A DNA stretch of 33,961 nt from a virus: IMG/VR virus record IMGVR_UViG_3300037189_018126, positions 1-33,961 of that record; one strand, written 5' to 3'. The position numbers and the translations under genes are program-made. Positions 1 to 6,791 of this stretch are shown here, one piece after another. Each line of letters opens with the position of its first letter. The first letter of the stretch is position 1. The notes below the pieces were generated by a model. The model did not search any database. It saw nothing but the letters and a program-made list of their open reading frames with translations, and was not told the DNA's origin.

Positions 1-87
1 GCCCACCTGTCCACGCCCCACAGCTGCGCCTCCCGCCGCTTGATGGCCTCGGCCAGTTGCGCCGTGGTGGCGCCGCGCAACTCCAGC
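1..87. repeat. Terminal direct repeat, left copy (circular contig overlap)
   Basis: The 87 bases here are identical to 33875-33961. The repeat lies inside the large terminase coding frame, and joining the two ends gives one uninterrupted frame. This is best explained as the overlap left when a circular (or circularly permuted) genome is assembled, rather than as a biological terminal repeat. Confidence 0.93.
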
Positions 88-1007
88 TCGTCCTCCACCA
101 CCAGCCGGTTGCCCTGGTAGTCCCACCACGCGAACACCACGCCGTGCGGGTCCCCGAAGCCGAAGTCCGCGCCCACGTAGCCGTCAAAGTGGGCAGGCCG
201 CGGCACCTCGCCCACGCATTCGGCCTGCGCCGTCTGCGTCCAGCCGGGCACGGCGGCGCGGGACTCCTCCTGCACCAGTTCCGCCAGGTACTCCCGGCGC
301 CAAAAGGTGGAGGCCTCCAACTCGGCCCCCGTCAGCCCCAGGCGGGCCGCCTCCTGCCGCATTAGCCGCGTCACGCCCTCGGGGCCAAGGCGGGGGTTGT
401 CGTGGACGCTGGCGTGGACGCCCCGGCCGGCCGCGCGGGCGGCATTCCACCGGCGGACAAAGGTATGCGCCACGGACTCGGGTGGGGTGGATAGGTACAG
501 CGCCCGGCCTTCCGTCGTCGTCAGTTGGGGCAGCAGGGCAGACTCCACCCGCTCCAAGTCTGCGTAAAAGGCCGACTCATCCAGCAGCACCAGGTGGGCG
601 CGGGGGCCGCGCAGTCGCTCAAACTGCTCGTTGTCCGTGCCCGCCCAGGTGAGGACGCTGCCATTGGGCCAGCGCACCACGCCCTCCAGCTCGGACACCT
701 CGGGGCGCACGTCCGTCGGGCAGTGCCGCAGCACCTGCGTCAGCGTCGGCAGGACGATGCCCTTGGCTGACTTCGCGGTGAGGGCCGCGTACCGGATGAT
801 GGCCCCCGGCTTTTCCACAGCCAGCCCACAGGCCAGCGACAACGCAGCGAAGGACTTGCCGCGCTGCCGGCCAATCATCCAGACGGCCGCCCCCTCGCCC
901 TGCCAGAAGGCGTCCACCCATTGTGCTTGGCCCTCATCCAGCAACCACGCCACGTCCCCCCGCCGCCAGAGTTCCGCCTGGGAGGCCCGCGCCACGCCTT
1001 CCGGCAC
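1..1007 (-). CDS. terL: Terminase large subunit, N-terminal two thirds (continues at 33874)
   Basis: This is the DNA-packaging motor: an ATPase that drives DNA into the prohead plus a nuclease that cuts the concatemer. Seen on the minus strand from a GTG at 1007: a Walker A-like GRQRGKS at residues 46-52, a Walker B-like HLVLLDE at 138-144, and the first nuclease Asp in GADFGFGDP near residue 281. The frame runs off the window at base 1 and resumes at 33874 in the same phase, giving about 503 residues, normal for the family. A TTG at 1019, overlapping the terS stop, is an alternative start. The gene directly follows terS, and the portal gene comes next, as in most tailed phages. The family is clear; the exact start is not. 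Confidence 0.93.
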   Translation of the reverse strand, partial: MPEGVARASQAELWRRGDVAWLLDEGQAQWVDAFWQGEGAAVWMIGRQRGKSFAALSLACGLAVEKPGAIIRYAALTAKSAKGIVLPTLTQVLRHCPTDVRPEVSELEGVVRWPNGSVLTWAGTDNEQFERLRGPRAHLVLLDESAFYADLERVESALLPQLTTTEGRALYLSTPPESVAHTFVRRWNAARAAGRGVHASVHDNPRLGPEGVTRLMRQEAARLGLTGAELEASTFWRREYLAELVQEESRAAVPGWTQTAQAECVGEVPRPAHFDGYVGADFGFGDPHGVVFAWWDYQGNRLVVEDELELRGATTAQLAEAIKRREAQLWGVDRW

Positions 1008-1015
1008 CCCGGGCT

Positions 1016-1453
1016 TCAATCGATGGCCCGTGCCAGCTTGCGGAGTTCCGCCGTGGTGAGCGCCGCCACCGCCGAGTCCGTCTGCACCGGGCCTCCGTTG
1101 GCGCCCGTCAGCTCGTGGCGGTCCTTGCGCCCCCATCGCTCGGGAAACTTGCGCTCCAACCACCACGCGGCGTGCTTGGCGTCATTCTCCGCGGCCTTCA
1201 TCAACAGGCCCACCGCCCGTATTTCAGCCGCTTGCTCGGCCTCCATGACGCGGCGGCGGAAATCGCGGAACGCCCCTGCCTTCTGCTCGCCGCCCTTCGC
1301 CATCCACTCGCGGAAGGTGCGCTCGCCTACGCCCGCCCACTCCACCGCCACGTTGCGGAAGTTTCCCGCCCGCAATGCCTGCAGCAGCTTGTCCACCGCC
1401 TCGGGCGTCATGGACGACGGGCGGCCTGCCTTAGCCTTGCGCTTACGCCCCAT
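1016..1453 (-). CDS. terS: Terminase small subunit
   Basis: Predicted DNA-recognition subunit of the packaging terminase, 145 residues. The N-terminus is basic (GRKRKAK) and is followed by a helix-turn-helix-like segment with VGERTFREWMAKGG, then a helical region and a short basic tail, as in many small terminases. The ATG at 1453 is preceded by GGAGG at about 7 bases. Its start overlaps the end of the ParB-methyltransferase by 11 bases, and its stop overlaps the possible TTG start of terL. Position immediately upstream of terL and overall build support the call. Small terminases diverge quickly, so sequence alone would leave some doubt. Confidence 0.85.
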   Translation of the reverse strand: MGRKRKAKAGRPSSMTPEAVDKLLQALRAGNFRNVAVEWAGVGERTFREWMAKGGEQKAGAFRDFRRRVMEAEQAAEIRAVGLLMKAAENDAKHAAWWLERKFPERWGRKDRHELTGANGGPVQTDSAVAALTTAELRKLARAID

Positions 1454-2735
1454 GGCCTGCCTCCAACTTCTCTGCCTTGCGGCCGGTGAAGGCCTCCCAT
1501 CGGTCAATCGCCACCTGAACATATTGCGGGGAAATCTCCATCAGAAACGAAGATTTGCCGAGCCGTTCATCCGCTATCATCGTGGTTCCCGTTCCCCCAA
1601 ACGGGTCAAAAACGCTCTCGGCCTTGTCGCACAATGTCCCCAGTGCCCATTCTGGCAAGTGTTCCGGCATGGTTGCCGCGTGAACTGCCGCCGCCTTGTT
1701 GTTGCGTTGCGGAGGTCCTTCGTAGACGGTTGAAACGGTCCCATGCCACGAAGAGCATGGGACAACTCGGCTCGCCTTTTCGCCGCCAAGAACTACCAGA
1801 AACTCAAACCGCGACGACATCACTCCGGGCGCCATTTGCGGAGCCGCATGGCCCTTGTCCCATACTGCAACATCACAAATGCGGCGCGCGTGTTCGTGCA
1901 TCCATGCAATCAAGTGGGATTTGTTTCCCGCGAGCATCTGCACATTCACCACGCCGCCATGACGGCACGCATCAAGGGCGCATCGCGTCCATTCGCGCAT
2001 AAGGCGCGGCCACTCTGCACTCTCGTCCTGGTGTTTGTCGTAAGCGTTTCCCCGAGCCGAAGCCGCCTTGTTGCCGCTAAGCGCCGCCGACTTGCCGAGC
2101 GCGTATGGTGGTGAGGTGAAAAAGATATCCGCCAGCGCGCCACCCATGAGACGACCCACGTCCTCGGCTTTCGTGGAGTCCCCGCACAACAACAGGTGGT
2201 CGCCAAGGCGGAACATGTCTCCCATCTTGATGTCCGTGGGCCGCTCTTCGGGCACCTCGTCCGGGTCGGTGTTGCCATTGGTGCCCGACGCCTCGCCCAG
2301 CAGCTTTTCCAGCGCCTCGGCGTCAAAGCCGGTGCCCTCCAACGCCTGCGCGTCGGCCAACTCCTTCACCAGCTCGGCCAGCGGCCCCTCGTCCCACCCG
2401 CCCGCAGCCGTCAACTGGTTGGACGCCAGCAGGTAAGCCTCGGCCTCCTGGTCGCTGCGGCTGGCCCAGCCGCGCAGCACCGGCACCAACCACTCGCCGT
2501 CCTTCTCGGCCACGCCAGCGGGTGGCGTGCCGCCTTTGGCCTTCATCAGTGACAACGCTTTGGCCCGCCCGTGGCCCGCGACGAGGCGCCCGGTGCGCTC
2601 GTCCAGCACGATGGGCTCCACGTAGCCAAAGCGGCCGATGGAGTCCCGCAGGGCGGGTAGGGCGTGCTTCTTGGGGTTGCGCTGCGCGGGCGTCAGCGCG
2701 GACAGCGCCATGGATTCCAGATTGGTTGCCGTCAT
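1443..2735 (-). CDS. ParB-like domain fused to beta-class DNA methyltransferase
   Basis: A 430-residue fusion. Residues about 5-110 look like a ParB/Srx-type domain, with the GHGRAKAL motif at 54-61. The rest is an amino-methyltransferase: catalytic TSPPY (motif IV) at 207-211 comes before the AdoMet-binding FDPFGGTGTT (motif I) at 376-385, the order seen in beta-class enzymes. It probably methylates exocyclic amines (N4-cytosine or N6-adenine) in phage DNA; TSPPY is common among N4-cytosine enzymes, but the target base cannot be told from the sequence. No partner nuclease is present, so protection of phage DNA or signalling is more likely than restriction. The ATG at 2735 has a GAGGG site and overlaps the RusA stop (ATGA). 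Confidence 0.9.
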   Translation of the reverse strand: MTATNLESMALSALTPAQRNPKKHALPALRDSIGRFGYVEPIVLDERTGRLVAGHGRAKALSLMKAKGGTPPAGVAEKDGEWLVPVLRGWASRSDQEAEAYLLASNQLTAAGGWDEGPLAELVKELADAQALEGTGFDAEALEKLLGEASGTNGNTDPDEVPEERPTDIKMGDMFRLGDHLLLCGDSTKAEDVGRLMGGALADIFFTSPPYALGKSAALSGNKAASARGNAYDKHQDESAEWPRLMREWTRCALDACRHGGVVNVQMLAGNKSHLIAWMHEHARRICDVAVWDKGHAAPQMAPGVMSSRFEFLVVLGGEKASRVVPCSSWHGTVSTVYEGPPQRNNKAAAVHAATMPEHLPEWALGTLCDKAESVFDPFGGTGTTMIADERLGKSSFLMEISPQYVQVAIDRWEAFTGRKAEKLEAGHGA

Positions 2736-3082
2736 GTGTCCCTCGGTTGCCACGGCTGCACATCCACCTCCAGCCGGGGGTTGGTTTTGTCGTCCAGGCG
2801 CAGGGCGTGAAGCTCCACCACTTGCGAGTCGTCGTCCCACGCCACGCCGTTGAGGGCGTCGAACGCGGCCTTCAGCGTGTTGTCCAAGTCGCCGCGGCGC
2901 TGCGGCCGGTACGCGGTGACATGCACCACCACCTCGCCCTGCAGGGGCTGGGTGTCATGCTTGCGGGCCTCCCACGCCACCTGCTGGGCGTACTGGCGCC
3001 CCTCCTTGGACTTGATGATGCGGCCGGCAAACACCCGCCAAATGCGGTTGACGCTGGGCGGGTAGGGGAGGGTCAGGCGCAT
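2732..3082 (-). CDS. rusA: RusA-family Holliday junction resolvase
   Basis: A 116-residue endonuclease predicted to cut Holliday junctions or branched DNA made during phage replication, recombination or before packaging. The family hallmark LPYPPSVNRIWR sits at residues 5-16. Acidic residues fall in GDLDN (Asp65, Asp67) and WDDDSQV (Asp83-85), matching the catalytic Asp70, Asp72 and Asp91 of the E. coli enzyme. Length matches the family (about 120). The ATG at 3082 has GGAGGT about 9 bases upstream, lies inside the end of the preceding methyltransferase frame, and the stop overlaps the next gene by ATGA. Confidence 0.93.
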   Translation of the reverse strand: MRLTLPYPPSVNRIWRVFAGRIIKSKEGRQYAQQVAWEARKHDTQPLQGEVVVHVTAYRPQRRGDLDNTLKAAFDALNGVAWDDDSQVVELHALRLDDKTNPRLEVDVQPWQPRDT

Positions 3083-3689
3083 TGGCGTTGTACCTCCAGC
3101 GCGCCCCACTGCTGCGCCATGGCCTCGGCAACCCCCTGGTACGTCTTGCTGCGCTCCTTCCATCTGTCGGCGGCAGGGCCGAGGCGATTCTGCCCACTGT
3201 CCGTCTGGTTTCCCCAGCGCGGCTTACCCTTCACCATGCGCGGCGGCACGCGGAGGGTTGGCACCAGTGGCGGTAGGTTCTTCAGCCAAAGACAGGTGCG
3301 CTTGCTGGCATCGTGTCCGTACTCGTGGGGCTGGATGCACTGGTTCGCTGGCCGGATGGCGGTTCCGATACGCCCCACCGGGTTTTCAAGCGCAATGCGG
3401 TGGATGGGAGCACTCAGCAGCAGGCGCACGAAGGCCAGCGCCTCCTGCGTCTTTGTCTCGCGCCCAGGCGTGCGCTTGTTCCAGTGAAGGCCAGAGCTGC
3501 AAAGGTAGGTGCAGGGAGGGTGGGCAATCATCAGGTCCCAGCCCTCGCCAAGGACGTTTCGCACGTCACCCCGGTAGTGCGGGCCGGTGCTGTCGCTCGG
3601 CAGCAGGTCGCAGGACATTGCGTCATGCCCCCCCGGATGAACGCGTCACGCACGGCGCCGCTGTACTCACACGCCACCAGCACCCTCAT
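3073..3689 (-). CDS. Small C5-cytosine DNA methyltransferase, split by a -1 frameshift site
   Basis: The reading frame from ATG 3689 opens with MRVLVACEYSG, an AdoMet-binding motif I-like start, and runs 21 codons to a run of seven G (plus-strand C at 3628-3634). It then goes out of frame and would stop at 3531 as a 52-residue product. The -1 frame carries the rest: HPPCTYLCSSG with the Pro-Cys of motif IV, and ALENPVGRIG resembling motif VI. At the junction the minus strand reads G-GGG-GGC (3633-3627), a slippery heptamer, and a -1 shift there gives one 205-residue protein of normal size for this phage family. It could therefore be programmed frameshifting, a slippage switch, an assembly error or a dead gene. 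The start overlaps the upstream gene (ATGA) and the end overlaps rusA. Confidence 0.75.
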
Positions 3690-3865
3690 GCCTCCCCCTT
3701 CAGCTTTCGCCACAGCGCCCGACAGCTGCGGTGCAGCTGGCGTGTCCGTCCGCGCTTTCCACTCGTTACGGGCTGCCCACAGGCCAGGCACGGCTGAATG
3801 CGCGGCCCCTCCGGCTTGGGCGGCTTGGGCAGGCGCTGCCCGCAGGCGTGACAGTTGGCGCTCAC
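3686..3865 (-). CDS. Small Cys-rich (zinc-ribbon-like) protein, copy 1
   Basis: A 59-residue protein starting at GTG 3865, which overlaps the upstream stop (GTGA). It shows CHACG near the N-terminus, then CLACG, then RQLHRSC: a C-x2-C, C-x2-C, H-x2-C arrangement likely to hold zinc. The second half closely resembles the 68-residue protein at 4164-4370, suggesting a duplicated pair. Its end overlaps the methyltransferase start (ATGA). Role unknown; a nucleic-acid-binding accessory factor is plausible from the basic tail. Confidence 0.75.
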   Translation of the reverse strand: MSANCHACGQRLPKPPKPEGPRIQPCLACGQPVTSGKRGRTRQLHRSCRALWRKLKGEA

Positions 3866-4167
3866 GGCCTCACCCCCACCAGCGGCGTGGCCCGCACCAC
3901 CCGGCCCAACTGGTCCCCCAGCGTGGGGTTGGCCGGATACCCACGGGCCACCCACGCACAGGCCTCCCGCTGCCCCTGTAGGGCCTTTAGGGCCACATCC
4001 ATGCCGAGGGCCGCGGCGGGGTGCGAAAGTCGCTCCTGGGCCAACTGGAGGGCCTTGGCGGTGGCCCTGACGCGGGCCATGTCCGGCTGATGGACCCCGC
4101 GCAACTCTTCCGGGGTGTAGGGTTGGGCGGCCATGGCCACCCGCCGCACGTCTTCCGCCGTCGTCAT
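3862..4167 (-). CDS. Hypothetical helical protein
   Basis: A 101-residue protein not recognised. The ATG at 4167 has an AGGAGGT site 6 bases upstream and overlaps the stop of the Cys-rich gene before it (ATGA). The sequence looks mostly helical, with an Ala- and Gln-rich middle and no membrane segment or Cys pairs. It lies between the two paralogous zinc-ribbon-like genes, all translated in series. Strong start signal and coupling make it a real gene; no function can be offered. Confidence 0.72.
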   Translation of the reverse strand: MTTAEDVRRVAMAAQPYTPEELRGVHQPDMARVRATAKALQLAQERLSHPAAALGMDVALKALQGQREACAWVARGYPANPTLGDQLGRVVRATPLVGVRP

Positions 4168-4370
4168 GGCCGCACCTCCTTGGCCTGCCGGCGCTGCTTG
4201 GCCAACGTGGCCAGCCGCGCCCGCCTACACTCCGGGTGCAACTGCCGAGGGCGGCCGAGGCCAAGGCCGGCCACCGGCTTGCCGCAAGCCAGGCATGGCT
4301 TCACAGGCGGGGCCTGTAGCGCATGCAGGCGCCGGTGGCAGGTGGGGCAGTAGGGCTTCTGGGGCTTCAT
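4164..4370 (-). CDS. Small Cys-rich (zinc-ribbon-like) protein, copy 2
   Basis: A 68-residue protein from ATG 4370, overlapping the preceding stop (ATGA). It has CPTC, then CLACGKPV, then a GRPRQLHPEC segment and a strongly basic tail. The CLACG to RQLH-x2-C block matches the protein at 3686-3865 almost residue for residue, including the Gly-Arg before RQLH. Probable zinc-binding, perhaps a DNA- or RNA-binding regulator. The paralogy is visible; the function is inference. Confidence 0.75.
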   Translation of the reverse strand: MKPQKPYCPTCHRRLHALQAPPVKPCLACGKPVAGLGLGRPRQLHPECRRARLATLAKQRRQAKEVRP

Positions 4371-4561
4371 GCCGCCTCCCCGCGCAGCCGCGCCACGGAT
4401 TGGCGGGACATGCCCACCTGCTGGGCCACCTGGTACAGCGGCAGCCCCTCGGCCAGCAGCGCCCGCGCCCGCTTCTCCTTCGCGGCCTGGGCCGCATCCC
4501 GCAGCGCCGCCGCCTCCTGCTGGGCGGCGCGGCGCTCCAGCGCGTCCGGGGTGGTCTTCAT
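4367..4561 (-). CDS. Small helix-turn-helix protein
   Basis: A 64-residue protein. An Ala- and Glu-rich helix is followed by a C-terminal helix-turn-helix: LPLYQVAQQVGMSRQSVARL. The ATG at 4561 has GGAGG 5 bases upstream and overlaps the preceding stop (ATGA). It is one of several tiny single-HTH proteins in this operon (see 6038-6202 and 6216-6422). DNA binding is likely; the target is unknown. Confidence 0.75.
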   Translation of the reverse strand: MKTTPDALERRAAQQEAAALRDAAQAAKEKRARALLAEGLPLYQVAQQVGMSRQSVARLRGEAA

Positions 4562-4794
4562 GACTTCCTCCCCAGCACGCGCTCCGCGCACCGCATTCCA
4601 GCCCGGCAGGCACCATCCCACGTCTTAGCCTTGCCCGCACTGGCGTCCCGGTAGCCGTCCCAGACACTGGGCGCCGCATCCACCCACCACACCCAGCCGT
4701 CCCGGCCTATGTCCGCGCCACACTGAACGTACAAACTGGCCAGCTTCTTGCCCGCCTCCAGCGTCAGCGAGGCATGCCCACCTTTCGTTTTCAC
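4558..4794 (-). CDS. Hypothetical protein
   Basis: A 78-residue protein from GTG 4794, which overlaps the stop of the upstream Cys-rich gene (GTGA). It includes a Trp-rich middle (GWVWWVDAAPSVWDGY) and two isolated cysteines, with a basic C-terminal end. Not recognised. Coupled translation with genes on both sides is the main support. Confidence 0.7.
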   Translation of the reverse strand: MKTKGGHASLTLEAGKKLASLYVQCGADIGRDGWVWWVDAAPSVWDGYRDASAGKAKTWDGACRAGMRCAERVLGRKS

Positions 4795-5156
4795 AGCTCT
4801 CCCCTTTCCAGTAGCCACAGCCGCACCTCTTCCCCGCTTCGCTCGCTCCGCTCGATGCATTCCCAGTGGCCCGCGTGCACCCGCCCGCAGAGGTCGCAAT
4901 AGGACGGAGTGCGATTGGCCTCAGTCGCCGCAAACACCGCGTGCTGCGGGGGCCGGCACTCCGCGCAGCGCGGCTCCGTCGCCTGGCTGCGGATGCGCGT
5001 GCCGCACCCACCGCACGACACCATCGGCCGCGTCCGGTTGGCGCTGGCGGTGTCCGGCCGCGGCTCGCACGTCGAACACACCGGCACCGCGCGCCGGCTG
5101 CGCATGCGCACGTTGCAGCGGACGCAGCGGGTATGCACATACGGAAACCGACTCAT
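4791..5156 (-). CDS. Multi-CxxC zinc-finger-like protein
   Basis: A 121-residue protein with five Cys pairs: CVRC, CSTC, CGGC, CAEC and CDLC, spaced through the whole chain. This pattern suggests two or three zinc-ribbon modules. The basic stretch RMRSRRA follows the first pair. Such proteins often bind nucleic acid or RNA polymerase, but no family is recognised here. The ATG at 5156 overlaps the stop of the replication gene (ATGA), so it is made together with the initiator. Confidence 0.8.
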   Translation of the reverse strand: MSRFPYVHTRCVRCNVRMRSRRAVPVCSTCEPRPDTASANRTRPMVSCGGCGTRIRSQATEPRCAECRPPQHAVFAATEANRTPSYCDLCGRVHAGHWECIERSERSGEEVRLWLLERGEL

Positions 5157-6034
5157 CCCGCCGCTCCCCGGTAGTGCGCCTCATGCTCGCGGGCATGGGC
5201 GTCACACAGCGGGTTGCCGTACGGGTTGCAGGTTGAGTCCGCGCCGCACTCGTCGTGGACGCAGGGCACCCGCAAAGGCACCACCGACGCGCCGCGGTCG
5301 TCGTACTTGCCCTCCAGCACCTTGGCGACGCTTCCGGGGCGCAGCAGCCAGTCCAAGTCAGCCACCCAGCCCTGGGCGCCGCCGCCGAGGCAGAAGCTGG
5401 ACGCGCCTAGGCGCACGATTGCTTCCTGCAGCTCCTCCAGCCGATGCTCTTTGAGGCGAGCGCGCAGCGCCGTCTTCCGGTTGGACGTCATGCTGCGGAC
5501 GCGGGCCAGCTTCGGGTGTGCCTTCTCGTTCCAGAAAGCCACCAGCGCGTCCGCTGCGCCTTCCGCCGCCGCAGGCGGGGGAGACGAAGTCTCTTCCCTG
5601 CTCCCTGCTCCTATCCCTGCTCCCTGCTCCCTGCTCCTAGGAGATTTCTCGCGAGGGCTCGCGAGGGCTCGCGAAAGCTCGCGAGGACTCTCCGACGACT
5701 CGGCCGGGGGCGCGGGCAGCTTGGAGGCCGACGGGTGGTCAATCTTCTGGTGTTTCCCGAAGTTGCGCACCCACACAAAGGACTCGCCGTCCGCCTGGTA
5801 CCGCTGGATGCGGCCTGCGGCCTCCAACTCCTCCAGCCAGCCCGCCACCTGCGCGTTGGTGAGGTCGTCGTAGGGGAAGAGGGCGCCGCGGATAAGGGCA
5901 GGGTGCCCCCGCAGGCGGCCCTCGTCGTCCGCGAGGTTGAGCAACCCGATGAATAACAGGCGGGCCTCCAGCCCCACCGTGGCCATGCGCTCGTCGCTCC
6001 AGTACTCCGGCTTGATGCTGCGGATGCGGGCCAT
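5153..6034 (-). CDS. Replication initiator / replisome organiser-like protein
   Basis: A 293-residue protein beginning MARIRSIKPEYWSDER, an opening typical of phage replication proteins with an N-terminal winged helix (about residues 1-95, ending in VWVRNFGKHQKIDHP). A low-complexity Ser/Arg/Glu linker follows (about 105-155). The C-terminal region (about 165-245), with FWNEKAHPKL and the WLLRPGSVAKVLEGKYD motif, matches the conserved end of replisome organiser proteins that bind the origin and recruit the host helicase machinery. The tail has several Cys and His residues. The linker DNA contains tandem repeats at 5595-5690 that may be the origin, as lambda's origin lies inside gene O. Coupled to the Cys-rich gene downstream. 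Confidence 0.85.
   Translation of the reverse strand: MARIRSIKPEYWSDERMATVGLEARLLFIGLLNLADDEGRLRGHPALIRGALFPYDDLTNAQVAGWLEELEAAGRIQRYQADGESFVWVRNFGKHQKIDHPSASKLPAPPAESSESPRELSRALASPREKSPRSREQGAGIGAGSREETSSPPPAAAEGAADALVAFWNEKAHPKLARVRSMTSNRKTALRARLKEHRLEELQEAIVRLGASSFCLGGGAQGWVADLDWLLRPGSVAKVLEGKYDDRGASVVPLRVPCVHDECGADSTCNPYGNPLCDAHAREHEAHYRGAAG
5595..5690. repeat. Two sets of tandem repeats inside the initiator gene (possible origin iterons)
   Basis: First set: five copies of CCCTGCT on a 7-bp step (5596-5609 and 5615-5635), split by a short spacer. Second set: four copies of TCGCGA on an exact 10-bp step from 5648 to 5690, with units such as GCGAGGGCTC. Between them is ATTT. A 10-bp period puts each palindromic TCGCGA core on the same face of the helix, as expected for cooperative initiator binding. 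Location in the linker of a replication initiator resembles lambda-type origins. The repeats are plain in the sequence; the origin role is inference. Confidence 0.6.
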
Positions 6035-6037
6035 GGG

Positions 6038-6202
6038 CTACTTCCCCCTCTTCACGCGGTTGACGACACTGGTGTGGATGCCGAGGGCGCGGGCCACGTC
6101 GGCTTGTTTCTCGCCTTGGGACAGCAGGTGACGGATGCGGGCTTCCTGCTCGGCCCGGGCCTTGGCCTTCAGCTGCCGCGTCTGGGCGAAGCCTTCAGCC
6201 AC
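6038..6202 (-). CDS. Very small helix-turn-helix protein
   Basis: A 54-residue protein from GTG 6202 (AGAGGT about 5 bases upstream). A basic, Glu/Ala-rich helix is followed by QADVARALGIHTSVVNRVKRGK, a clear helix-turn-helix at the extreme C-terminus. The frame stays open further upstream, but there it overlaps the neighbouring HTH gene, so the GTG is preferred. Likely DNA-binding regulator; target unknown. It ends 3 bases before the initiator gene. Confidence 0.65.
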   Translation of the reverse strand: MAEGFAQTRQLKAKARAEQEARIRHLLSQGEKQADVARALGIHTSVVNRVKRGK

Positions 6203-6215
6203 GGCAACCTCTGGC

Positions 6216-6422
6216 TTACGGGGCACGGGTGGCCCCCTTTGGCCGTGCCACCTTCCGCCAGGCATAGTTGGCCTGCCGGTAGGTGATGCCGAGGCGCTCG
6301 CAAACCTCGTCCGTGGTGAGCCCCTCGGCGCGCAACTCAAGGATGCGCAGGCCACGGCGCACGGTGGCAGCACGACGCCGGGAGCGCTGCGCCAACTCTC
6401 CCTCAGTGAGAGGGCGCGTCAT
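6216..6422 (-). CDS. Small helix-turn-helix protein
   Basis: A 68-residue basic protein from ATG 6422, which overlaps the preceding stop (ATGA). It has an Arg-rich first half (RSRRRAATVRRG) and a helix-turn-helix in LTTDEVCERLGITYRQANYAWRK. Its layout, basic helix plus one HTH, echoes the two other tiny HTH proteins in the operon. A transcription regulator is likely; no specific family is recognised. Confidence 0.72.
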   Translation of the reverse strand: MTRPLTEGELAQRSRRRAATVRRGLRILELRAEGLTTDEVCERLGITYRQANYAWRKVARPKGATRAP

Positions 6423-6619
6423 GGCCTCACCCTCAGTGCAGCGCGGATGCGGCCGCCCAAGCACCCGGGCTGGCAGCCGGGGTGACAGCGCCCGACGTAG
6501 TCCTCGGCCACCTCGCGCAGCAGGGCCTCTAACTGCCGCACCCGAGCCTGCAGGGCGTCCGCCTCGGCGTCGGCGGCGGCGTCCAGTTCGCCGTGCCGGG
6601 GGTAATAGGCCTCAGTCAC
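6419..6619 (-). CDS. Hypothetical coiled-coil protein
   Basis: A 66-residue protein from GTG 6619. An acidic, Ala-rich helix with heptad-like Leu spacing (ALQARVRQLEALLREV) is followed by CHPGCQPGC, three cysteines close together, and an Arg-rich end. Possible oligomerising, metal-binding protein. It overlaps the upstream small membrane-protein gene by 8 bases and the next gene by ATGA. Function unknown. Confidence 0.65.
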   Translation of the reverse strand: MTEAYYPRHGELDAAADAEADALQARVRQLEALLREVAEDYVGRCHPGCQPGCLGGRIRAALRVRP

Positions 6620-6791
6620 GGCGGCCCCCCTTCAGCAGTTGCAGCCGCGGCGGCTTGGCTTCAAGGACGTCCGCCAGCGTGGGCGGGCCAGTGAAGCGGA
6701 TGCGTTGGTGCCGTGCCCACGGATGGGTGTCCAGCCACGCGCCGAAGGCCACCGCCGCCACCAGCAACAGGGCAACAAGGAGGGACGTCAC
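6612..6791 (-). CDS. Small single-span membrane protein
   Basis: A 59-residue protein found by reading the frame between its neighbours. It starts at GTG 6791, overlapping the stop of the winged-helix gene (GTGA), and opens with the hydrophobic stretch SLLVALLLVAAVAFGAWL at about residues 3-20, then a basic soluble part. One membrane-spanning helix near the N-terminus is predicted. Not recognised; it could act at the membrane in early infection (exclusion, host takeover) or be a minor accessory protein. Confidence 0.65.
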   Translation of the reverse strand: MTSLLVALLLVAAVAFGAWLDTHPWARHQRIRFTGPPTLADVLEAKPPRLQLLKGGRRD

